Shown: positions 9,825 through 18,952 of the stretch, in pieces
How the letters are laid out: every line of letters starts with the position of its first letter
Position numbering within the stretch: position 1 is the stretch's first letter
Source of the DNA: Candidatus Nitrospira neomarina
Lineage (GTDB): Bacteria; Nitrospirota; Nitrospiria; Nitrospirales; UBA8639
Assembly: GCF_032051675.1 (NCBI RefSeq)
Contig: NZ_CP116968.1
Location: 2,170,001 to 2,234,000, forward strand
DNA: 64,000 nucleotides
Reading direction: 5' to 3'
Made by a program: the position numbers and the translations under genes
The notes under the pieces: model-generated
Seen by the model: the letters and a program-made list of their open reading frames with translations, nothing else
What the model was told of the DNA's origin: nothing
The model's database searches: none

Positions 9825-10925
9825 CTACGACCCCGATAAACGAAACTTGTTCCACCCTAACCTCAATGGCGCAATGTTGTGGTGGTCTGAAGACAGACCT
9901 AGGCGTCTGAGCTCAAACCGATCTGTGTGAACACAATTTGTCCCATGAATAGTTGTAACTCCACAGAGAAAACCTTCATCTCGAAGCACTTCTTTAATGG
10001 TTTCATTAAAATCCTTGCGATTTCCATTGGGATAGGCAAACAAATCGGCTGCGAGTCCTAGGTTTTTTTCGATTGCGGCTTTGGATATCTTGATTTCCTG
10101 TATCGCCTCCCCGATAGGTAAGCAGGTAAGTAGCGGATGGCTAACCGTATGGACACCAATAGAAATCTGTTGTTGAGCCATTTCTTTAATATGCCACCAC
10201 TCCAATTTTTCAAATCCAGGGCAACTCCAATCCTTTGCAAACCCCAAATCAACTCGTAGCCTTGCAATAAGGCCCTTCCAATCACAAAACTCGAAGCCAC
10301 GAAGAAATTGTCTAAATACCCACAAAGCCTGCCGTCGTTCTTGAAGGGTCTTGAGAGAATAGGTCGTATCGCCAATAGCAACAGTTGGAGCTTCAGTACG
10401 TCGAAAAGCATCAAAAACCAAATCATGCCAAAGAGGTTCTTGTTCAGATTCCAGGGGACCCGTTGACAAAAAAATAGTTGCAGGCACACCTAATGCTCTC
10501 AATATAGGATAGGCATGCTCGTAATTATCCCGATAACCATCATCAAAGGTAATTGCCAGTGCATTAGGTGGTAAATCAGATTGTTGAGCCCGAAGAAGGA
10601 CTTCTTTAAGGGGCAAGATCTGAAAGGATTTGGACAACGTTTCAAGTTGCCGCTTAAAGACGCTTGGGTGAATTCCGCCGATAAAAGGGTCCGGGGAATC
10701 ATTCACTCGATGCCCAACAAGGATGAGAAAATGAAAATCCTTTCGCTTTCGGATATAGGGAAAAATGACTTTTTCATCTCCACAATCCAGTCGTTTCACT
10801 TCGCAATAATCGGCGATAAACAACAAAAAAGATAATAACCCAAACTTTTCCAGACACTGAAAAGTCCACAACAATACAAGATGTTTAAATTCCCTACCCA
10901 TAGACTTATTTTTGTTGGAGGCCAA
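9825..10925 (-). CDS. Polysaccharide deacetylase (NodB fold)
   Basis: A 366-aa protein with a NodB homology domain. It has TFDDGYRDNYEHA near residue 128, which supplies the catalytic Asp and a metal Asp, and GVHTVSHPLLT, the metal-binding His pair, near residue 245. LFAYPNGNR comes later. Family members remove N-acetyl groups from amino sugars. An EPS-linked, XrtA-type deacetylase of the envelope is the likely role. The N-terminal 40 residues are hydrophobic (VLLWTFQCLEKFGLLSFLLFIADY) and may anchor the protein. Its start overlaps the end of the FemAB-like gene by 20 bases, indicating translational coupling. Alternative internal starts exist (M9). Confidence 0.85.
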   Translation of the reverse strand: MASNKNKSMGREFKHLVLLWTFQCLEKFGLLSFLLFIADYCEVKRLDCGDEKVIFPYIRKRKDFHFLILVGHRVNDSPDPFIGGIHPSVFKRQLETLSKSFQILPLKEVLLRAQQSDLPPNALAITFDDGYRDNYEHAYPILRALGVPATIFLSTGPLESEQEPLWHDLVFDAFRRTEAPTVAIGDTTYSLKTLQERRQALWVFRQFLRGFEFCDWKGLIARLRVDLGFAKDWSCPGFEKLEWWHIKEMAQQQISIGVHTVSHPLLTCLPIGEAIQEIKISKAAIEKNLGLAADLFAYPNGNRKDFNETIKEVLRDEGFLCGVTTIHGTNCVHTDRFELRRLGLSSDHHNIAPLRLGWNKFRLSGS

Positions 10926-12033
10926 GAGGCGCTTTCCACCAATCCCTGATTCGCTTACACATCGGCACTATCCTACCTTCCAATTCCCACGTCAGCCTTC
11001 CGGTCAGGGTACGGTTGAATACATCAATTCTGACATTAGTTCGAAAGTCATCCGCCCAATGAAGCTTATAGGCATTAAGACCTGGCCCGTAGTTGTATTC
11101 TTGATATCCGTTGACAAATAACCATTGTAGAATTTGGGCTTCTAAGTAGGCGCCTGGAGAACATTCTTTATAGGCTTCGTCAAAATCGGACCTAAGGGCA
11201 AAGACCTTTCCTTTACTTTCCAGGTCATATTCCATCGCAATAGGTACTCCATTCGTTTTCAGAAGCCAGACCATCAGCCAACCTCGGGAATCTCCCACCA
11301 TAGTCAGGATTGAAAAAAAGCGTCTTAGATCCTCCGTATTTGCCAGCGATTTTCCTTCTTGGTATTTCCACCCCTGCCGAGAAACCTGAAGGACCTCTTG
11401 CATTACGGAACCATTGAAATTTTGCCGAAAGCACTGAACTTCAACCTTCGGAAGCTTCGAAACGCGATTGGCAATATTTCGCTGAGTTTTCCGAAGCCGG
11501 GGACCATGACCTTGAAGGAATGAATCCCACTGCCCTTGAATAGCGAGAAATGGAGTTACCGAGGCTGTTTGCAAAAGATGTTTATTTCCCCCCTCCACAA
11601 AGCGGTTTAACACCTCTTTAAAATTCGGCGACTGGTTTGGCCACTGCGTTAGCATCAACACATCCCAGCAATGCCCCAATGTTCCATCAAAATATTCAAG
11701 AATTGCTGAAAGGACTTGTCGCTGATTTTCTTTTTCCACAATAAAGTCAACAAGTGGGGTATCCTGATTGGTGATAAATTCCATTTGTTTGACAGGAATC
11801 CCTCGAACATATCTCTCAGTACGCCATAGGGGGGCAATTCCAAGAAGTTTCGGACCATCACGAACTGTGAGAATATATAATGGTGGAGGATTCTCATATT
11901 GCTCCAACAAACACTGAAACCATTCATGAGTCAAAAAAGGGGAATACTGCTCACTCCTTTCAAGTAAATGTTCCCACTCATCATGTAAAGTCAGAAAATC
12001 GCATTTGGTGGAAATTGGTTCAACTTGTATCAC
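10906..12033 (-). CDS. GNAT/FemAB-like acyltransferase (CelD/BcsL type)
   Basis: A 375-aa protein with the two-lobed FemAB/CelD GNAT architecture. The first lobe holds FLTHEWFQCLLEQY and LGIAPLWR. The second holds the Acetyltransf_6-like region with AMEYDLESKGKVFALRSDFDEAY and SPGAYLEAQILQWLF, followed by EYNYGPGLNAYKLHWADD. Such proteins accompany XrtA EPS loci and are presumed to add acyl or aminoacyl groups to glycan or lipid acceptors. The acceptor here is unknown. It starts 12 bases behind the Asn-synthase-like gene and overlaps the deacetylase downstream, so the three genes read as one operon. Confidence 0.8.
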   Translation of the reverse strand: MIQVEPISTKCDFLTLHDEWEHLLERSEQYSPFLTHEWFQCLLEQYENPPPLYILTVRDGPKLLGIAPLWRTERYVRGIPVKQMEFITNQDTPLVDFIVEKENQRQVLSAILEYFDGTLGHCWDVLMLTQWPNQSPNFKEVLNRFVEGGNKHLLQTASVTPFLAIQGQWDSFLQGHGPRLRKTQRNIANRVSKLPKVEVQCFRQNFNGSVMQEVLQVSRQGWKYQEGKSLANTEDLRRFFSILTMVGDSRGWLMVWLLKTNGVPIAMEYDLESKGKVFALRSDFDEAYKECSPGAYLEAQILQWLFVNGYQEYNYGPGLNAYKLHWADDFRTNVRIDVFNRTLTGRLTWELEGRIVPMCKRIRDWWKAPLGLQQK

Positions 12034-12045
12034 CTTACCTCTCCA

Positions 12046-13923
12046 TCAGTTCCAGTATCGACGATGCCATAATTCCAACATCATCAGATTCCAAAGGATG
12101 GTTCCGTAAAATGAGGTGGAATCAGTTTGATGGTCTTTAACTATCTTCTCTAACATCTTTTTTTTGAAATACCCCCGCTGCACACTTCTTGGACTTAGCA
12201 CTAAATCCCGCATCATCTCATTGAGACCTTGGTGAGTGCGAAGCCAAATATGAATGGGCAGGCCAAATCCGTGTTTGGATTTATTCCGAATCTCTTGGGG
12301 GAGCACATCAGAATAGGCATCCTTAAAAAATGTTCGTAGTGTTAGTCCCCGCATCTTCAAGGCAGCAGGCACCGAGGCGGCAAATTCCACAAAATTATGA
12401 TCCATAAAGGGAAAACGTACAGTGACCCCGGCAGCCTCTGTCGTCTTCATGACTTTAATAAGGTCATTGTCGGTCATCACAAGCTTTAAGTCGACATACA
12501 GTTGCCGATCGAGTTCGGTATTAGCCTGAGCTTGGGCATAATGTTCATGCACTGCACAATAGGGATTGAAATCAAATCCAATCGCTTCCAGGATTGAATC
12601 GTCAAAAAGCTCAGGCAAAGGAATAATTTCATAAAGTCCATGTGCGCAAAGACGGGAGGGATAAGGGACCTTGGCACGCTGAATATATCGTTTACTTTTG
12701 CCAAGTATAGGCACGGGCAGCAAGGGCTCAAGACCAAAGATCGAAGGTTCTATGAAGAATCGCCTCAGCCATACCGGCATACGAAAATAGTAATCAAAAA
12801 GTTTCTGCGTTGCATAACGCTTGTTTCCAGCAAACAACTCATCTCCCCCATCTCCGGCGTAAAGAAACTTAATTCCGTGATCTCGGGCAAGCTTAGCGCA
12901 AAAGTAGGCAGGTATGGCGGAAGAATTCCCATAGGGCTCATCGAAAGCCTCCGTAAGAATGGGAAGAGCAGACATCGTATCCTCCGCGGAAACATAATAT
13001 TCATGATGACCGGAACCAAAAGCCTTAGCTGCAATTCTGGCATATTCCATCTCGTTAAAACTCTGTTCTAGAAATCCAATAGAAAAACTGTCGATCTGAC
13101 GTTGTAAAAGTCTGGTAATCACTCCAGTTACAGTAGTGCTATCAATTCCTCCACTAAGAAATGTACCAATCTGAGAACGCAACCCATCGCAGGCAAGCCG
13201 AATTGATAGAGCCTCATCAAATTGGTCCCGTAGGGCATTCGTTAATTCTCTTCGAGGCATTCGGGAAGGGGCAGAAAATTGAACATCCCAATAGGTTTTT
13301 ACCGTTAGCTGTCCATGTTTCATCATGAGGTAAGAACCCGGAGGAATTTTTTTTATTTCCTTGAAAATGGTCTGGGGAGTGGGAATCGAATAGGACGCAG
13401 CCATAATGACAAGCGCACAAGGATTGATCGACCGCTTGATATCGAGAGGACAGGCGGACAATGCCTTTATTGATGAAGCAAAAACAAGTTTTTCCTGATC
13501 CAGATAATAAAAAAGCGGATGAACTCGAAAACGATCGGTCACAAGATACAGTATTTCTTGTAATCCATCCCACAGAGCTATGACGAATTCACCGCGAATA
13601 CGTTCGACAAAACCTATACCCTCTTTCTGATAAATCGTCAGCAAGGCTTTAATTTGGCTACAACGGTCGACATCATCACTAAAGAGTTCCTGTTGATTAA
13701 AGATGCAGCCGTGAAGAACTAACCCCATAGGTTGGCCATTCCGCTCCTCATGATGTGCCACAGAAATTCGCCCAGGAAAAGGAGCAGATCCTAAACCAAC
13801 ATTCCGACAGATGAAAGTTTGACCATTTTGGCGGGAAGCAAGGCCCTCCAACATCGGAGACAAATGCGGAGAGTCCACATTCCGTTGTCCATCATGAAAG
13901 ACCACCCCGCAAATCCCGCTCAT
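12046..13923 (-). CDS. Asparagine synthase-like protein with Ser in place of catalytic Cys
   Basis: A 625-aa homologue of glutamine-dependent asparagine synthetase. The N-terminus reads MSGICGVV, so the glutaminase nucleophile Cys2 is replaced by Ser, with another Cys at position 5. A glutaminase-fold domain follows (LVLHGCIFNQQEL, GIGFVERIRGEFVIALWD). The synthase domain keeps its PP-loop LSGGIDSTT near residue 257 and AGDGGDELFAGNKRY. It could use free ammonia or be supplied by a partner, or form a non-amide bond (inference). The start ATG overlaps the stop of the TPR gene by one base (TAATG), indicating coupling. Confidence 0.85.
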   Translation of the reverse strand: MSGICGVVFHDGQRNVDSPHLSPMLEGLASRQNGQTFICRNVGLGSAPFPGRISVAHHEERNGQPMGLVLHGCIFNQQELFSDDVDRCSQIKALLTIYQKEGIGFVERIRGEFVIALWDGLQEILYLVTDRFRVHPLFYYLDQEKLVFASSIKALSACPLDIKRSINPCALVIMAASYSIPTPQTIFKEIKKIPPGSYLMMKHGQLTVKTYWDVQFSAPSRMPRRELTNALRDQFDEALSIRLACDGLRSQIGTFLSGGIDSTTVTGVITRLLQRQIDSFSIGFLEQSFNEMEYARIAAKAFGSGHHEYYVSAEDTMSALPILTEAFDEPYGNSSAIPAYFCAKLARDHGIKFLYAGDGGDELFAGNKRYATQKLFDYYFRMPVWLRRFFIEPSIFGLEPLLPVPILGKSKRYIQRAKVPYPSRLCAHGLYEIIPLPELFDDSILEAIGFDFNPYCAVHEHYAQAQANTELDRQLYVDLKLVMTDNDLIKVMKTTEAAGVTVRFPFMDHNFVEFAASVPAALKMRGLTLRTFFKDAYSDVLPQEIRNKSKHGFGLPIHIWLRTHQGLNEMMRDLVLSPRSVQRGYFKKKMLEKIVKDHQTDSTSFYGTILWNLMMLELWHRRYWN

Positions 13924-14501
13924 TACTTTTCTCCCTGGTTCTTACGCAAATGGTTAGCTTTCGCGATGGCTTCCTTTGCACGTTTGGAGTCACCCTGAAG
14001 ATTGTAGGCCTCTCCTAGCCACTCATATGCCACCATCAATTGCTCATTCATTTGAATAGCCTCATGCAGGTGGTTGATGCCTTCTTCGATCCGTCCAACC
14101 TCGACCAGAAAATGCCCATATTGGCCATGCGTGATTGCATGCTGGGGAAATAAATGAAGAGCCTTCCTAAAATACTGATCCGCCAAATTAGGATCGTTTT
14201 TCATCTTGGCTATAGAAGCTATAAAAAGTAAGGCATTTGGATGGTTGGGCCAATAACGAAGGATAAACTCCAACTCCGCGATAGCCAACTGCAAGTTCCC
14301 TGAAGCAGATCCTTCTCGAAAGTGCTTATAGAATGTGCCCTTGCTCAGATGATATTGCTCATTGGTATTAAGCAGTTTTTGGTCTCGTAAAGGGTCAAAA
14401 TAGTCATTATTAAAGGTTTGGGCAGAGAGAGAAAAAACGCCTCCCCCCAACGTAAAATAGAGTAAAAGGATTCTAAAAATCAGAAACGGCGATGAGGTCA
14501 T
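13923..14501 (-). CDS. Small exported TPR protein
   Basis: A 192-aa protein with an N-terminal hydrophobic segment (FRILLLYFTLGGGVFSLSAQ) resembling a Sec signal peptide with a cut after SAQ. Three or four tetratricopeptide repeats follow. Helical pairs such as NPNLADQYFRKALHLFPQH and EEGINHLHEAIQMNEQL recur at about 34-residue spacing. TPR proteins in EPS loci act as periplasmic scaffolds (for example for export or polymerisation complexes). No partner can be named. It is translationally coupled to the Asn-synthase-like gene at 13923 and lies 111 bases from the next gene upstream. Confidence 0.75.
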   Translation of the reverse strand: MTSSPFLIFRILLLYFTLGGGVFSLSAQTFNNDYFDPLRDQKLLNTNEQYHLSKGTFYKHFREGSASGNLQLAIAELEFILRYWPNHPNALLFIASIAKMKNDPNLADQYFRKALHLFPQHAITHGQYGHFLVEVGRIEEGINHLHEAIQMNEQLMVAYEWLGEAYNLQGDSKRAKEAIAKANHLRKNQGEK

Positions 14502-14612
14502 CCGAACACCTTTCCACCAACCTGCTTGGTGAAAGCATTTACTTTTCTGTCACATAAAAGACAAGGTCTCTCAAGATATAAATATGCGAGAGGAATTCTT
14601 TATTTTTCAATG

Positions 14613-16448
14613 TTATGAATCTGCATTTTGTTCCGCTTCTAGGCTTCGAAGAGTATATTCAATACTAAAAATTCTCATCAACTGTTCGTTCCATAAAAAA
14701 TCAGAATCTTGTGAAGCGCTCAGGAATCTCTTTAATGGAGCTTTCTCCAGAATCTGCAAGGTACGCATGCTAGATGGATTCAACAAATCTCGCACTGCAT
14801 CTTCCTTCAACAGAGTGTTTAGTCTTGAATCGGGGTTACAGATAAATTGAGAACCAAACACATTCAGATTCGCCATTTGTGAGAGTTTATGAATTCCCTT
14901 TTTTCCAAAATGGACAACCAGTGGAAAAAACCGGTGCATATTATTCCAGGTCAAGGGTTCGGCAGGATGACCCAGTGCAAGAGGATATCTTGCAAAGGTA
15001 GGATCGTACCTGTGCAGCATGTGTCTGATGAGTAAACTCCTGACCCGAAACTGGGTTTTAGTCTGCAAAACAACTTCCAGGACGGAGCGAAGTCCAAATG
15101 GCGAGAGGCATGGACGAAGACGATTGGTGCTACTTGCGATCCGTCCTTGCCAACGATGAATTCTCATTGACAGATTTACAAAATCCATCTGAAAGGTGTT
15201 GGGAAAATGAGCAAGCCCCTCTGTCAAGCGGTCTATGACACCGGAAAGATGATCCACGATATCGACTTGAATTTCATGGGGAAAGATGGTGCGATCATAA
15301 GCTCCAAAGGCGTATCGGCGTTTGACAAGCAAATTTCCATCCAACTTCCCAGATGCACCCAGGTAGGGGAACAATAATTCCCACCAGAGCCCACGAGCCA
15401 ATCCTCCAAAAGATCCATTGACACTAAGATCGAACTTTCCAATCAAGCGCTCCTGAGTTTGCAAAATGCCCGCGTATTCAAAAAGGTTACACTCCCCATC
15501 GGTCATTTGAAACGCCCGCATAATTGCCTCCAGAGAAACTTGCGGTGTGCGTGGTAGATGAATGTGGTCAAGCCCAGCTACCCTAGCAAGCCCTTTGGAC
15601 ACGATTACATCGGGATTTTGCGGTTGACCTGATACCGTACATGTAACTGGGACACCGGCCCCAAGGAACGCCGCCACAAGAGCACGGGAATCATACCCCC
15701 CCGTCAAATCACAAATAGGAGTGGGATACCGTCCTCCCAAAAAACGGGCGGAACGTGTTAGTGCTTCCCAAAGAGAATCCGTAGAATATCTTCCCTCAAA
15801 GGCCTCTGGCGTCAGATGTTTTATATCCCAATAATGCTGTTCCCTTTGTACCCGACCAGCAGAAAATGTAAAGATGGTTGCGCCTGGAAGTTTATGAACG
15901 TTCTTAAACAATGTCCTTTCCTCAAATATGGTACCGACACTAAGAAACTCCTGGCATCCAAGGGGATCAAGCTCAACCATCCCTAACCTTCCCAACACTA
16001 AGGAAGAACTCGACAATGCGATTCCGCAGCTAAATTCTCGGGCAAAACAATGACAGCTTCCGGTAATATCTGTGATCAGAGTCACCTCACCAGTTCGTCC
16101 ATCTCCGATTAAGATAGTAAAAAACCCTTCTAGGGCTCCAGCTAATTTAAGAGAACCAATCTCCAGATACTGAGTGAGAAGACATTGTTCTGTTTGGCAC
16201 TCAAAAGATTGACGATGGATCCATGTACCAATAGCAAGAAGCCAACTCCCCGTCTTTGGGTCGCCAACCACTGCCCCCCCAGATCCATCTGTTCGGGCAA
16301 AGGAAACCGCAAACGCCTCTTTTGACTGCGCAGCACCTTGGGGTTTCAAGGCAAGGAGTCGACTTGCAGCCTGACGTCCCTTTTCATAGGTCTGGGAGGC
16401 TTCATTCCGTAATTCCTCCGGATAGAGGAAAGCCAAAAATGCACCCAA
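14613..16448 (-). CDS. Divergent asparagine synthase-like protein
   Basis: A 611-aa protein with recognisable but divergent Asn-synthetase architecture. There is no N-terminal Cys2 (it begins MGAFLAFLYPEEL). A weak glutaminase-like domain holds LEGFFTILIGDGRTGEV and the synthase PP-loop is altered to LTGGYDSRAL near residue 246. The C-terminal part lacks the usual GGDELF motif and instead has GSFGGLARGLWW. The start is a TTG at 16448 with GAGGAG eight bases upstream. ATP-dependent adenylation of a carboxylate is conceivable but unproven. It sits 16 bases behind a GT4 gene, within the operon. It is the third Asn-synthase-like gene of this minus-strand block when read from the left. Confidence 0.7.
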   Translation of the reverse strand: MGAFLAFLYPEELRNEASQTYEKGRQAASRLLALKPQGAAQSKEAFAVSFARTDGSGGAVVGDPKTGSWLLAIGTWIHRQSFECQTEQCLLTQYLEIGSLKLAGALEGFFTILIGDGRTGEVTLITDITGSCHCFAREFSCGIALSSSSLVLGRLGMVELDPLGCQEFLSVGTIFEERTLFKNVHKLPGATIFTFSAGRVQREQHYWDIKHLTPEAFEGRYSTDSLWEALTRSARFLGGRYPTPICDLTGGYDSRALVAAFLGAGVPVTCTVSGQPQNPDVIVSKGLARVAGLDHIHLPRTPQVSLEAIMRAFQMTDGECNLFEYAGILQTQERLIGKFDLSVNGSFGGLARGLWWELLFPYLGASGKLDGNLLVKRRYAFGAYDRTIFPHEIQVDIVDHLSGVIDRLTEGLAHFPNTFQMDFVNLSMRIHRWQGRIASSTNRLRPCLSPFGLRSVLEVVLQTKTQFRVRSLLIRHMLHRYDPTFARYPLALGHPAEPLTWNNMHRFFPLVVHFGKKGIHKLSQMANLNVFGSQFICNPDSRLNTLLKEDAVRDLLNPSSMRTLQILEKAPLKRFLSASQDSDFLWNEQLMRIFSIEYTLRSLEAEQNADS

Positions 16449-16464
16449 ACTGTCTTCTCCTCAA

Positions 16465-17667
16465 TTAAAAAGATGTATCCAATTTCTTCGTCTCTATGAG
16501 CTTATCAAGAGATTTCATAGAAGAGTCCCAAGAATGGGTTTTTTGAATCTGCTTTTTCGCCGCGTTTGCCAAGCGAACACGGAGGGAAGGATTTTTTAAA
16601 AGTTGGATTACTCGATGGGCAAAATCTTCTGGGGTAGCTGATACGAAAAGATGCTCATCTTCCTTAGCTTGAATTCCTCTTGCGGCCTGAGGAGTTGCCA
16701 CAACAGGAAGACCCATCGCTATGGACTCCAAAATTTTATTTTGAGTCCCCCTGGCAATTCGTAAAGGAGCTACGGTTAGAGTGGCGTTTCGAAGAAAGGG
16801 CCTCACATCCGGCACCGTACCCGTAACAGTAACATTGGGTAGCTCCCCTAGTTTCCGGATACTTTTTGCAGGATCGGCTCCAACAACCAAAAATTGAGCA
16901 TGGGGCAATTCCTTCTGAATAATTGGAAAAACCTCTTCTGCAAAAAAGAGAGCCCCATCAACATTCGGGAAATAATCCATCCTACCTAAAAAAACAATGG
17001 TGGCATCCCGCGCTATTGGCTCATTTCCATTTTTCATAGAAAAGTAAGAGGTGTCCACTCCATTAGGAATCACCCCACAAGGGGTTGGTACCTTCAAATT
17101 GTCATATTCCTTCCATTCGCCAGTGGTCGTGACCAAACAATGATCGAATCTTTTCGCCATTTCCTGTTCAAAGCTTCGAAGTTTTTTAGCTTCAAGCGCA
17201 TATCCAAGATTTAATGGAAATGCTCGCCATGTGGCATAATCTGTCCATTTCATCGAATCGATATCGCCGAAATCAAGCACTTTGAAACAACCTGGCAATT
17301 CGGAAACATAAGGAGCAACAAAGGCACAGTGAACAAGAACCATATCAAACTTTATCGATTCCGAAACCTCCCGGATTCGCTGAAACAGTCGAGGAGACCA
17401 GAAATACGCAGCAGATGATGGCGTCCGGGTTGGCAAAGCTCCAAATGCCTGCACCCAGCGAAGAGAAGGAGGGACCACCTCGGCAATCACTTCGGCACAG
17501 TATTGGCGAATTTCGCTTCCTTGCTCCAACTCCTGATGCGTTTCTGCCAGCGTGGCGACCACAACTCGGTGCTTATCACTCAAATGTTTTATCATATGAA
17601 ATGGACGAATTTTTCCTCCACGGTTTGGCGGATAGGGAAAACGGTGGCAGACAAAAAGAATATTCAT
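16465..17667 (-). CDS. GT4 glycosyltransferase, XrtA-associated (TIGR03087-like)
   Basis: A GT-B glycosyltransferase of about 400 aa. The N-terminal motif ILFVCHRFPYPPNRGGKIRPFH is typical of the PEP-CTERM/EpsH1-associated sugar transferase type 1. The donor-binding C-terminal half has VFLGRMDYFPNVDGALFF, VVGADP and LRIARGTQNKILESIAMGLPVVAT. Family members use nucleotide-activated sugars at the cytoplasmic membrane face. Donor and acceptor cannot be read from sequence. I place the start at the second Met (17667, MNILFVC) because MVLP precedes the conserved strand. It lies 16 bases upstream of the divergent Asn-synthase gene in the same operon. Confidence 0.85.
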   Translation of the reverse strand: MNILFVCHRFPYPPNRGGKIRPFHMIKHLSDKHRVVVATLAETHQELEQGSEIRQYCAEVIAEVVPPSLRWVQAFGALPTRTPSSAAYFWSPRLFQRIREVSESIKFDMVLVHCAFVAPYVSELPGCFKVLDFGDIDSMKWTDYATWRAFPLNLGYALEAKKLRSFEQEMAKRFDHCLVTTTGEWKEYDNLKVPTPCGVIPNGVDTSYFSMKNGNEPIARDATIVFLGRMDYFPNVDGALFFAEEVFPIIQKELPHAQFLVVGADPAKSIRKLGELPNVTVTGTVPDVRPFLRNATLTVAPLRIARGTQNKILESIAMGLPVVATPQAARGIQAKEDEHLFVSATPEDFAHRVIQLLKNPSLRVRLANAAKKQIQKTHSWDSSMKSLDKLIETKKLDTSF

Positions 17668-17698
17668 GGGCAAAACCAATTAAGGAGAAAGATTGGAT

Positions 17699-18934
17699 CT
17701 AATGCATCTCATCATAAACCCGCAAACAAATCTCGGAAAACCTTTTGACCGCCTCGTTCCATCCACAACGTGTCTCAACGAACTCCCTAGCAGACCTGCC
17801 AATTTCGTTTCGTACAATGGGATCCTGTAAAAGACGGATAACGCACTTAGCAAATTCTTGCGGTTGGTCAGCCAAAAGGACATGCTTCCCGTGTTCTACG
17901 GGCAACCCCTCGGTCCCCACTCGAGTGGAAACAATGGCCTTTCCCATTGCCATCGCCTCATAGACTTTGATCCGTGTACCCCCACCTATTCGGAGGGGAA
18001 TGATGTAAACGCTTTTTTGACGAATATAGGGGCGAACATCTTCAACTCTTCCGACAATTCTTATCTCTGGATATTCCTCCACGGTTCGCCGCAGGTAGGC
18101 CGATGGGTTTCTCCCCACAACAGTTAGGGTGACATCAGGAATGGCAACCCTAATGCGGGGTAAAATGTTTCGCGCAAAAAAAACAATTGCGTCCTCATTA
18201 GGAAGCCAATCCATTGCCCCCACAAATACCAAACTGTTCCCTTGAGGGTTCTTTTCATCTGCAGAAAAGTAAATCAAATCGACCCCTGTTGGAATCGCAT
18301 GGACATTAGGCACTCCAAAATCCTTCTGTAAGATCAACTTATCTTGTTCCGACACAGCCACAACCGCATTAAATTGTTGACACATCTTCTTTTCAAACCG
18401 CTCCATTTTCTTCCATTGTGCCCACCAGAACATTTTCATGAAGGCATTTCTGGCGGTCTGAAAATGTCGTTTGACAATCATAGATTCGACATTATGTTGA
18501 AATAACAGAGTGGGAAATCCCATAACATTACGAAAATTTAAGGTCGGTTGCAGGAAATCACAGATCAAGAGATCAAACTCTCTATTTTGCACAAGTTCTG
18601 CAATCTTCCCCTCAATGGCTCTAGAGTAATCATTCTTCACAGAAATGGGATACCGAGAAAAATTCCACGCCAACACTCTTGCATAGAAGGAGAATGAGTA
18701 TTTGAACACCTCTTTCCATAAGACATACTGAAAATCATCACATAATTTTTTTACCTGACCTAAGTAAGGTTCATCTTTGGGACTTTCAAAATGGCACAAT
18801 AGGGTGATGTCAAAATGTTTCTTGAGTCCCTCTAGCATTTTTCCGGTCCGAATCTTTCCTCCTGTATCCATAGGAAGCGGGAATCGTTGAGAGAAGAACA
18901 GGACCCTTAGTCTTTTCGCACCATCTGTATTCAT
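17699..18934 (-). CDS. GT4 glycosyltransferase, XrtA-type paralogue
   Basis: A 411-aa GT-B enzyme related to the neighbouring gene. The N-terminal strand RVLFFSQRFPLPMDTGGKIRTGKML parallels the PNRGGKIRPFHM motif of that protein. The C-terminal half has VFVGAMDWLPNEDAIVFFARNILP, VVGRNPSAYL and LRIGGGTRIKVYEAMAMGKAIVSTRVG. The pair probably arose by duplication. Role: sequential addition of sugars to a lipid-linked repeat unit (inference). It is 18 bases downstream of the AlgD-like gene, and both probably share a transcript. Confidence 0.85.
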   Translation of the reverse strand: MNTDGAKRLRVLFFSQRFPLPMDTGGKIRTGKMLEGLKKHFDITLLCHFESPKDEPYLGQVKKLCDDFQYVLWKEVFKYSFSFYARVLAWNFSRYPISVKNDYSRAIEGKIAELVQNREFDLLICDFLQPTLNFRNVMGFPTLLFQHNVESMIVKRHFQTARNAFMKMFWWAQWKKMERFEKKMCQQFNAVVAVSEQDKLILQKDFGVPNVHAIPTGVDLIYFSADEKNPQGNSLVFVGAMDWLPNEDAIVFFARNILPRIRVAIPDVTLTVVGRNPSAYLRRTVEEYPEIRIVGRVEDVRPYIRQKSVYIIPLRIGGGTRIKVYEAMAMGKAIVSTRVGTEGLPVEHGKHVLLADQPQEFAKCVIRLLQDPIVRNEIGRSAREFVETRCGWNEAVKRFSEICLRVYDEMH

Positions 18935-18952
18935 GACTTTTCTCTTGAACTC

